From Pyropia haitanensis (Eukaryota; Rhodophyta; Bangiophyceae; Bangiales; Bangiaceae), in contig SDUX01000002.1 in assembly GCA_008729055.1 (NCBI GenBank), positions 4,491,874 to 4,555,873 of the forward strand: 64,000 nt of DNA. The letters run 5' to 3'. This document shows, one piece after another, positions 53,901 to 64,000 of this stretch. Under the pieces are notes generated by a model that worked only from the letters and a program-made list of their open reading frames with translations, made no database searches and was not told where the DNA came from. Numbering within the stretch: position 1 is the first letter of the stretch; the number at the start of each line of letters is the position of its first letter. The position numbers and the translations under genes were made by a program.

Positions 53901-56900
53901 GCCTCGTCTTCATCCTCCTTCTGCCCTGGGTCACCGTCGTTGACGCCGCCATTCACACTGCCTCCGCCCGGCTCCTCCTCCGCCAAAGACAGCACCTGCC
54001 GCAGTAGCAGCACCAGTCGATGAAGCACGAAGCCGTGGGACAGCTCAAACCGGCGCGAGTCACAGCGTGCCAGCTCGCCGTCACGTAGCGCAACTGCCTC
54101 CTCCTCAATTAGCGATGCGAGACGGGACAAGAAGTCATGGCTCGCCAGGTACCGCCGCCGGTGGCGGGGCGTGAGCAGCCGGGTAACCAGCTCAAACAGC
54201 TCCAGGGAACGCTCGCCGACGTCCACTACTTCCCGCAGCGTCATGGGGGCCGTGAGCGTGGTCAGCAGCCGCAGCGCCAGGGGCTCATTGTCGCCGATGA
54301 GGGACTCCACCAAGCTGGCTGTCTCTTGCCGCACCGCCGAGCTGGGCGTCTCGAGGAGCAGACGCAGCACCCACGACTTCTTGCCCGTCATCGCCAGCAC
54401 ATCGTCGCCAAACTCGCCGCCAACCGTCATGCTCGACGTGGACGAGGATCCGCCCGACGAGGATGACGTCGACGCAGTCGAGCCGTCGACCACACCAAGA
54501 AGGGCACCCCCGTCGAGTGGTGCCTGGGCGCCACCCGTGGCCCGGCCCCCCGCTGGCGCCGCCTCACCGTTGCGCTCAAGCCAGTCGGCATAGGACTGTC
54601 GCCCCGACGCCCACGCACGGTAGTCCACGCCATCCTTGGATGGAAGCTCCCCCCCCGCTGTTAGCTCTTCCGCCCCCGACTCGTCCGCACACGGACCGTC
54701 AGGCCCCGCACTGGACAGCCCGTCGCCGCCCGCCGAGACAGCGCCAACGAGGTGTGACGCCGCGCGCACGCAAGGCAAGATGATATGCTCGGCGACTGCA
54801 CACGATGCGGCAGCCTTGTCCGCCGCCCGAAACAAGAGGCGAAGTACCAGCCGCAGGCGCATCTCCCAGAGCTCGTGGTCACGGCCCTCGGCCGCACGGG
54901 CCGCGTCCCCACCACTGTCACCATCCTTGTCATCCCCATCTTTGTCATCCCCGTGGCTCGAAGCACCATCTCCACCCACACCCACAGCTACAGCGAGCGC
55001 CTCCAGCGCGGCCAGCTCACCCCGCGCAGCAATAGCAATATCCAGCGACGCGTGAGAGTCGATGCAAAAGTCGAGCTTCTTGCTGATGAGCCCACCCACC
55101 GCGACGGTAGTGTCGAGGTCGTGGTCGCACAGCAGCGCGACCAGCTGCCGAGCCGCGTCCTGCGCAGCCGCCGAGTCCAGCACCGCGCTGCTGGAAAGCA
55201 GATGGACCGCCAGGTGGCGAGCCAGAAACACAGACCGTGCGGCCGAGCTGTTACGGGACAGGTCCAGCGCGAGCGGCAGGCAGCGCGCCATAAACGACTG
55301 CGCACAGCCATAGCATCGGAGTAGACGGGCAGCCACAGACCGGCTCGTCAAATCCTCGTCGGTACCAACAGACTCAACCGGCCCCTTCTCGCCAGCAGGT
55401 GCATCTACCAATGTCCTGTCGGATGACAACGGAAGCGCAGATAGTGACCCCGCCGCAGAGTCACCGCGAGGCGCGCCCGGCTGCCGCAGCGACGACGCGT
55501 AACGGACGAGTTCTTCGCGGGTAGCCAAGAGCGTCCGCACCCCCCGACTGAGCGTGATAAACGCGTCCTTGCACGAGCCGCCGTACATGCTCGCCAGCAG
55601 CGCCACGTGCTTACTGACCGGCGACGGACCAGGCGCCATGTCGGCAGCCGACGGCCCACCCCCTGCCGCACGACTGGCCGCTGATCCAGGCCCGCCGCTG
55701 GTCGTCGCGGCGGAAGGGGCAGACGGTGGCGGCGGCACAGCAGCTCCGACCCCATCCGCCCGGTCGCGCCCCCCCACGGGCGCTTCGCGAGCCACGCGGT
55801 CGCCCCGGCGAAGTGACGACCGCTGCGGCCGCAGCGACGGGGGCGTTGACGGTTCAACCGCTCCGCCCGTCCCAGACAGCGACGCAAGCAGCGCGGCAGT
55901 CGAAGAGAGGCTGTCCAGGCGCCCACCCAACAACGCTTCCAGTGCCGCGGGGTTGAGCGCGCCGCCGGCACCGCCCGCCGCCGACAAAAGGGTAGACGCG
56001 AGGCCAGGGTCAATGGCTGCAGGTCCCCCGTGGCCAGTGGCATCTCCGCCCACAAGGGACTCGCGTATGAATGGGGAACGGAGGAAGATTTCCAGACCCG
56101 CCGCCTCACTCGCTCGCGCCCCGTCGTCGCCAGCGCCACCCAGGTGGATGGGCGGCCATGGTGTCGCCGCGGCGGCCGCGGGAGCTGCCGCGGCGGCCGC
56201 GGCAGCTGCGGCTCCCCGCGACGCTGCGGCAGACGCGGACGGCGCTGCCGTCGACCGCGACCGCGGAGCCGTCCCAGAGCCTGCGGCGGGCGCTTGTCCA
56301 GCCACTCCCGTCGCCGCCGGCGCCTCGGCACCCTCTGTCGTCAGTAGCTCTGGCGAGGCAATAACACGTACCAGCGCCGAGCGCAGGGCTGTGAGGGACT
56401 CGTACCGCCGGTACACCGACGCAGTCTCCTCCTCAATGACCGCCGACGCCCGCAGCCGGTCGGCTTCGGTCTCAACCCGCTCCGCAGCAAAGGACGGCGA
56501 CGCCACGAGCGTGAAGTCAAACCGCCCATACTTGCAAAACCCACATTCGTTACACAGGAAGGCGTCCAAGTGCTCATAATTGATGTTGCGGCACTGCCGA
56601 CACTGATACGCGTTCTCGTGACAGTTACGGCAGATGCCGTGCCGGTCATTGACGGGCCGTGAGCAGCGCGGGCACTGCAGTCGCTCACCGCCCACATCAG
56701 CAGAGCGACCTGAACCGCCGCCACTGCCGCCAGCGCCGCCACCACCAAGTCCCCCGCTGCTGTCAGCCGACGGATGGAAGTCAGTGAACGCCACCTTGAC
56801 ATTGGACGCAACAACCGCGACAGGCAAGTCCACCTTAGCCTCTGTCTGCGTCGGCCCCAGCGCCAACACGGCAACGAGACGCCAGGGATGGTCTTGGCGC

Positions 56901-59900
56901 TTGAGCTCAGCACCATCTGACACGGAGCGTGGTGAGGTGTACACTTGCACCCGCCGCACCCGCCGCCCCCGCGGCTCAACAATAGACACCGCCACGCCCG
57001 CTACCGACTGCGGCGCTGAAAGGCGGTACAGCAGAGCGGATTCGGTAAACTTGGACTCGAGCCGCAAAATGTCGATCCGCGTCGGCCGCGGGGCAACGTC
57101 ACCGCACGCGCTTGCCGAACAGGTGAGGCACGGCTCTGACTCGAGGAAATAGCCGTCGAGTGTGATCGCTGATGCCAGCGCCTTGTACACGTGTGCATTG
57201 GGGTGGGCCGTAAGAAAACGGCCGCACAACTCCGTGAGAGAGACGAGCAGCTGTGCCGCTTTGACCTCAAACGTGGCCGCCGCGTCCGACTCGGGGCCGC
57301 TCCGAGCAGCTCGGCCAAGCGCGATCGCCCGCTGAAAGACACTGAGCAGCTCGTAGCCCAACTTGCCCGCCGCGGCCGCCGACGGCAAATATTTGAGGAT
57401 TTTGCGGCGCAGCAGCGCGAATAGCGCTTGCCGACTCGAGCCGCCCGCATCCGAACCCGACGCAGCTGCCTCGAGCAGGGCGGCGTCCGCGTTGCCCTCG
57501 TCGTCGCTACCACCAGTCACGTCACCACCTCCGACGGAGCACCTCTCCAGCAGCGCAACCAATACCGACGCCGCCGCCGCGCGCGCAGCCGCATCCTGCT
57601 TACCCAACACGTAGTCTCCAAAAAGCGCGTCCAAATGGGTAACAACCGCATCTACGGGTGCCAGCGGAGTAGCGGTCGACGCCGCCGCCCCGGCTGTCGT
57701 GTCGGCGAGCGCGGCGGCGGACGCAGGTGCAGGCAATGACCCCGACTTGCGGCTTGCGCCGGCGCCACATTCCGCCGAGTGCGCAGCAGAGCAGCCAGCG
57801 GTTGGCGGCACAGCCCCGTCCACCGAACCCCCAATGGAAATCGCCACCAACCGGAGCGCCGCCACCTGAGCGCCGCCGCTGTGCTTCGATGCAACGGCAA
57901 ACAGGTTCTTCATCAGACCAGGTGATTGTACACTTGCACGCCGCCACGTAAGGGGCCGCGCGGTCGCCCGCGCCAGCGTCGCTGCCAGGGAGGCGCCCAC
58001 CGCCGCGGCGTCCGCCAACGACCCGTCGTCACCGGGGGCGGCCAACACCCTGTCTACACGAGCGGATCCAAGCTGCAACTCGGACGCGAGACGCATATGA
58101 GCTGCGCAATCCAGCTTGTCGTAGAACAAGGGTTCATCGTTGTGGCAGAGCACCAACAACGCGCGTCGCGCCAGACACGTCACAATCGCAGAAGGCAACG
58201 GGCGACCCAGCGCCGATGAATTCTCGGCGGGCGCCCCAGTCGACGGAGTCGCCTCGGGGGCTGCCGCTGCCCCCTCGGAACGGCTGCTGCGTCGTGCTTC
58301 GACCCGAGCCTCCTCCTGCTCATGGAGGGAGGCCAGCAGACACAGTGCGGGCACAACGGAGCTGCGCAGGTCCTCCGCACCTGTACCACCCATATAGTTC
58401 GGCAGTACAAGTTCCAGAATGCGGAGCAGCGTGATGCATACCGCTTCAAGTGACGCCGCACCCGACTCCTCTGCCACAGGCGACGTGGCAGCGTCCCCAA
58501 ACACCGAGTCCACCACCGCGCCTACTTCAGCGCCACGTCCCCGAGCGGTCACTGACGGCGGCGTCGCCAGCAATGGCGCAAACGACACGCCGAGGCAAGA
58601 AGATGCGGTGGGAAGCGTAGAGAAGACAAGGGTGTCGGCGGGGCCGACCGTGCCACCGCGACCACTAGCAGCACTGTCGTTGGCAACAGGGGATGCTGAC
58701 GGCACGTCGGCGACTGCCCCGTTCGCATCCCCCTTGACGGCGTCTGCCACCAACTGCGCCGCCACGGAGTGCAGCTGGCTCACTAGCCGGGGTAGCAAAC
58801 CGCCACGGTAGAGCAGCTCCACAGTGTGACACGCTGCGGCGCTCACGTCCGCCTCAACGAGTCCAAGGAGCGTGCGCAACTGCACATAGGCAGCCTGCGT
58901 GGCGGGTCGCCGCGGCTGGCTCCAGTCGGCGGGTGACAGGTCGACCGCGCCAGCAAGCAGCGGGTGGAGGTCATCAAACACCGTCTCTAGGCGGGAGCGC
59001 ACACTAAACTGCGCGTCCACAGACGAGGCCGGGGAGGCCGGCGGCACGTACAGTGATGTTTCAGCGTCAGCAGTGGAAGCAGCGGGTGGTGGGCGACCAG
59101 CGCGAGCCGCTGGCGCGTCCGACACCTCGTCGGCGACAGCCTCTTCACAAGAAAAGAGGGTCAGCGCAAGACACAGCTGCGCGCCATCAAGCAGCCGTAC
59201 GCCGGCCACCTGGGACAGCACGCCAGGCAGCAGCACGCTCAGAAGGAAATGCACAAAGCCCATCGCAGACAGGGCGCTCACCCGACCCGGAGAAGAGGCA
59301 AGCGCCTGCGGCAGTGGCGAGTCGCTAGTCGGCGGTGGGGAGCCGTTCCCATCTATCCCGCCCCCCCTAGATGAGTCGTCCTCGTCGGCAACCTCAGACG
59401 CGGCCGTCCGCCGAAGCAATACGTGCGACGCGACGTGCGGCGGCTGCAGCCCGTCGGGCAGCCGCACACACGCGGTGCACAGGTCAAAGTCGGGGCAGGC
59501 GGTGCAGTGCCACCACTCAGAACGCTGCAGCTGATTGCAACGATCGCACCGATACGCCCATGGAGATGGGTTGGGCGGAGGGACGGACGCGCTGGTGCGG
59601 GTAGCGGCATCGTCCGCACGCCCAACGCTGCCACCAGCAGAACGGTCCGTCGCGGCGGCGGCAGAGACGCCGGCACCCCTAGAGCCCAGCAGGACAGCCG
59701 CCGGCCCCCCATGAGCGCCCTCCACCTCGAGAACGTCCTCAGGCGGCGAGTAGTGCACGACGCCTGGCAGCGACCGGGTTGCAGCTTCGTACAGCCGACG
59801 CGCCACCAGCGCGCGCAATGTCGGGTCGTGCCCAGTCAGCAGACCCAACAACGCTTCCAGCGCAGGCGACGACCCAGACGCCGTGCCCTCGCTAGGCCTG

Positions 59901-62900
59901 CCACTCGCGGCAGCCGGGTCGGCTTGCAACCAACCGACGAGCACGTCTGTGAGTGCGTCAGCGCCAGCAAGTAAAGACGGCAGCTGCGAGCGGCCGGTCG
60001 TGCCCAGGGCCCCAAAAAGGGTGCTCAGGAGTGAGGCCACTTGCCGAGCGGCATCCCCGATAGCACCAGGAACGTCAGGAGGAGCTGGGAACGCGTGCGA
60101 CACGAGCCGTAGGAGCAAGGCCAAGGTGCCAGGCGATGCGAGCGAGCGCCCGGCGGCCAATCGTCCCACGTGGTCTGTGGCTACCTTCATCGTAATGTCC
60201 CAACGGATGCGGCGCAGTACCGTATCAACACCCCCAGCCGCGCCGCATGCGTCGCCGTCGCTCTTCGCTGCTGTCAACAACAGCTGCGACGCCGCACGTT
60301 CGCACTGGGAACTCAGCAACAGCCGTCCCGGCTCGGCACTCACGGCCGGGTCCGCGTCGCCCGCTGCCCACAACAGCACCGACGCCTCCAACAGCTGCCG
60401 CACCACGGCGTCCACACTCAAAGAAAACGCCATCCCTGGAGCACTCAGCAGCCGCAGCGCCGCCCCCGCACAAGCCAGCTCGGGTGGCAAGCGGCGGATG
60501 CCTCGCCGCCGGCGGAGTCGAGCCCCGGCCTCCAGCCGATGCTGCCGGTCAGCCTCGCGAGCCTCTTCCGCCACACGACGTTCAGCCAAGACGCGGCGGG
60601 CGCGGGTCTTCCACCGACTCAGGCGGTCTGCAAACTCGGCGGCACACACCGTGTGTACCTCGAGAGCATCCAGGGCCGCGCACCCGTCACCAAACGCGGC
60701 GCCGCTGCCGCCCGCAGTAGGCGGGTCGAGCTCCAGCAACACGTCACGGGGCGAAGTCTCAGACTCGGCCACGGTCAGCGGCATGTCCACCCACCGGCGG
60801 ACGCCGAGGCTACCACCGTCGCCACCGCCACCAGCCGAGCCGGCCGACCGACCGGTATCCCGCCCGCTCAGCACCACGTCCACGGTGCGGCCCTGTACAC
60901 GCACGGCGCCCGGCAGGCGCCCTGCCGAGGACGGGGTACACCCCACCTGGATGCGGAGACCCACCACCACCGCCCCCCGTGCGTCCACGTGCACCTTGAT
61001 GCGGAATGGGCGGTGCGGGTCTGGCGCGACGAGGGTACTCGCCGCGCCCGTGCCACCGCCCGCCAGTACCACGCGTGCCCGTTCCGCGGTGATCCCCCCG
61101 GCGCAGCGTAGCACATCGCCGCTGAGCGTAACGCCATCCGATAAAGAGCGTGTCTGCTCAAAAAAGGACACCACAGGGGGAATCGCCACATAGCCGCCAT
61201 ACGCCGCCGCCGCTGCTTCGGCGACGCTGCCCTCAGCGGTGTGACTGGCACCCCGGCCGCCGCTGCCGCCTCGCGCAGCGCGCTTGGCGCGCAGGCCCAA
61301 CCGCGCGGTCACAGTCGTGCCGCGCAGCAGCGTCGCCACGTCTACCGCTGGGGCACTGGCGGGACCAAACTCCGCGCCCGCAACGTCCACACGGTGAATG
61401 GCACCGTCGTCGAGCAGCAACAGCACGGCCGTCCGCGGCGGCAGACACACAGAGGCTGCCGACACTGCGCTTCCAGTCAGCGACGTGGAAGCAGTGGCAC
61501 CGCCCCCGCCGCCCGCCGGGTCCAGTGCGGGCGTCGGAAGGACGGCCGCCGCGCCGTCAACACGGGTGGTGATCCCCCCAACGTGCCCCAGCCCCAGCTG
61601 CACCGCCATCGACTCCCGCCTGTCAAAGCGCAGGAGCGCCGTGTGAGACAGACCTCGGCCGCGGCTCCACACAAGCAGGTGACCCGGCGCGCCAGGCAGC
61701 GGCCGCAGCGCGCGCGACGTCACGCCAGGTAGGGCGTTGGCAAAGCGTGAGATCCGCTCTAGCCGGCAGGAAGCCACGTCCAGGGTCGCCGCCACAAGCA
61801 TGCCGCTCTCAAAGCCAACCACTATCAGTCGCGGACACTGGAGGACGGCGAGGCACACGGGGCGACCCCGCTCGGACGCGGTCGACGGCTTTGCGTCGTC
61901 GGGCGGGGCCATGAGGTCCACCACAAGGGCCAAGTCTACGGGTCCCCGCTCCGCGTCCGAGGGGGTGGCGAGGAAGAGGCGACCAGCAGAAGTGAGCACC
62001 AACACCGCAAGCATCCCTCCAGCCAGGCGGGTCTGCCTCAGTGCCGATTCTGGTTCATCGCGGTCAAGACCGTCGCCGTACAAGTGGTACACCGCGGAAG
62101 AAACGATAGTCTCTCCCCCAGCGGAAGAGCCCAACGACAGCACCGGTGGCGGCCCCGCGGTGGGCAGAGAAAGAAAATACGAAGGGCACAGCGCGTCCTC
62201 GTCCAGGTCAAAGATCTTGACAAACTGGCGGGTGGTGGCAAGGACGCGCACAACAGGCCCACCCGCATCAACCACCCAGGACGCTGACAGCAGCCGGTTG
62301 TCGCCATCACGGCCGCCACCGTCGATGACGCCTACCTCCACCCCAAGCCGGCCGCGCACCCGCCCAGTGTCCGCATCCAGCGTCCACACTTCGCACCGCG
62401 TGTCGCCATGAAGGAGCAAATACCGCGAGTCAAATGGGTGGAAGTCGAGGCCAGTCACGGGGAAGTTCGCTTCAGTCTGGGAGAGCGTCTGCAATGCCGA
62501 GCGGTCGAGGCTCGACTGGCTGTGGGCGGCCACGGCGGCGCCTCCGTCGTCACCAGAGTCTGCACCGGCGGGCGTGCGCGGCACCGCGGGCAGCGCCAGC
62601 AGCGACGGCAGCATCGCAAGCGTGATGCGGCCAGACGTATCGGCCGACGCCACACGACCGGACGCGTCGGCCACGAGCAATGAGCCGCCTCCCAAAGCGA
62701 CATCCACACCAATACTGCTGCGACGGAGAGCAGACGCTGAGCCGCCCCGGATTGTGCCAGCGTGCGAGAAGAGGCCCGATGACAAGCGCATGGCTGTTCC
62801 AACCACTTCCCCGCCGCTCTCTACCTCGGACCAAAGACACGGAGGTGACGGCAGCCCCCCGCAGCTGCCCGACCCACCGACAGATGCAGAGTCCCCAGAC

Positions 62901-64000
62901 CCCGCTCCTGCAGTGGACAAGAAGCAGCCTTGTACTGCAGAATCCACCGTTGACAGCAGGGACTCGCACACGGAGTCGGACGACACTGCTGACGCCCTGG
63001 TCAGCTGAAGGGGTGTTAGCCGGGGGGGCTCCCTCTGCCCCTCCGCCGCGGCGGCCACCGCCCAAAACAGTGCGTCAACGGCAGCAGCAAGCCCCGCCGA
63101 ATCCTGCCGCCACGCTTCTGCCACTCGCGACGCGTGGCGGCGGGCCTCGGTACGCCGCGCGCTTGCCCCTTCCGCAAGAGCCTTGTGCAGGCCCCGCGCA
63201 GTGTCTGCCGCTTCCGCCGCCGCGACGCGGTCATTGTCATGAACAGCACGGGCTGCTGCTGCTGCCGCCGCCGCCGCCTGCCGCGACCGCCGCAGGCTGC
63301 GGCGGTCGCGGCGTAGCGCGCGGAGGTCGGGGAGACTTGGCGGTGGCCGCGGCTCGAGGCACATGCACGAGCGACCGCCTGGCGCGGGTGGCTCCTCGCG
63401 TGGGGCGGGGGGACCACCTCCCCCGCCGCTGCCATCGCCGCCAGCACCACTACGGCCGCCGTCGCCGCCGCCGCGGCCGCCGCCACCACCACCACCACCA
63501 CCACCGAGACGCCCCCCCGAGGCGGCACCCATGCGACTCCAGTGGAGCGGCATATTCCGCCGCGATGAGAGCGACGAGATGTGACGGAGGCGCCCGACCG
63601 ACCCCGCCCCGGCCCGCACTGGCGGCGGAGGTGGCGGCGGCGGCGGTGACAGCGAGCCACGCACCCCCCCTATGCCCAGCTGTTGCCCAATCGGCATCGC
63701 ACCCAGCGCCGCCGCCTGAGCAGCAGCCGCGGCCGCGGCCACGGAGCTGCAGTCACAAAAAAAGCGAGAGAGCCGGGAGTAGGCCACCTCGTGGCCCGCG
63801 TGGCACACACGCGCGCACACTCCACACACACCTTCACTGCCAGAGAGCTTGCAGGTGTAGCAGAAGTACCAGTGCTGCTCGACAAACTCCGAGCCAGTGG
63901 TAGTAAAGGTGCAGCATCGGGCCGCAAGCGCAGCCTCGGCTGCCAGCTCCTCTGCTTCTTCCATGTCAGTGAGACTGTCGCTGTCACCATCGTCGCTGGA
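49898..64000 (-). CDS. BIG/UBR4: BIG/UBR4 E3 ubiquitin ligase (5' end beyond the window)
   Basis: 4,700 codons are open without an intron or frame break and still open at the window edge, so the N-terminus is missing. Domains in order: an acidic run; a UBR box (about 63740-63920: CTFTTTGSEFVEQHWYFCYT, GVCARVCHAGHEV, SRFFCDC) that binds N-degrons; a WD/beta-propeller-like part (GLDFHPFDSRYLLLHGD, near 62410-62450); a ZZ zinc finger (about 59476-59560: YRCDRCNQLQRSEWWHCTAC); and a Cys-rich cluster (about 56520-56690: CPRCSRPVNDRHGICRNCHE, AYQCRQCRNINYEHLDAFLC). The C-terminal atypical E3 module has hemi-RING CVVCGDGFRS (about 51540-51570), HWNAVHPACHREA and NSQTRCNNLIPLRPP (about 50940-50975). 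Together these are specific for plant BIG and animal UBR4. It acts in protein quality control and N-degron turnover. Gly/Ala repeats interrupt loops but keep frame. The stop is at 49898. Confidence 0.95.

Overview
The window looks like nuclear DNA of an intron-poor, extremely GC-rich photosynthetic eukaryote. A bangiophyte red alga of the Porphyra/Pyropia type is my best guess, but this is inference. The evidence is a catalase with two short introns, a CURT1/CAAD thylakoid protein with a transit peptide and one intron, a nuclear GatC, a BIG/UBR4-class E3 ligase and an NCoR/POWERDRESS-like SANT protein. All are eukaryotic single genes on alternating strands. No operons, tRNA, rRNA or CRISPR were seen.

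Layout. 0.5-5.8 kb: proteasome-assembly chaperone 1-like gene (minus), GatC (plus), an unrecognised conserved-looking protein (minus) and an MDR-family NADPH reductase (plus). 7.2-11 kb: a PH-domain AGC kinase, Akt-like (minus). 11-14 kb: very GC-rich microsatellite DNA followed by an AT-richer island that holds an imperfect inverted repeat. 14.1-16.8 kb: AMP-binding acyl-CoA synthetase-like gene (plus) with one intron. 17.4-18.7 kb: a divergent P450-like protein (minus). 19.9-27.1 kb: five apparently identical tandem copies of a 1,433-bp element with 23-bp terminal inverted repeats, the whole array flanked by an 8-bp target-site duplication. 28.9-30.3 kb: DHRS12-like short-chain dehydrogenase. 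30.5-32.1 kb: a frameshifted, apparently decayed gene. 32-35.6 kb: no supported gene. 35.7-41.5 kb: SANT corepressor-like protein. 42.3-44.4 kb: catalase (minus, three exons). 47-47.9 kb: CURT1-like protein (minus, two exons). 49.9-64 kb: BIG/UBR4 (minus), whose N-terminus lies beyond the window edge.

Two themes stand out. First, almost every gene in the GC-rich left part changes reading frame inside long C or G homopolymers (GatC, MDR reductase, kinase, acyl-CoA synthetase, P450-like, SANT). Catalase, CURT1, DHRS12 and BIG are clean. Assembly indels are the simplest explanation, with slippage as an alternative. Second, the tandem transposon array has a 6-nt internal junction that differs from the 8-bp outer duplication, which suggests that one founding dimer was later amplified. 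The genes do not form an obvious pathway. They are a mixed set of housekeeping, plastid, redox and lipid functions.
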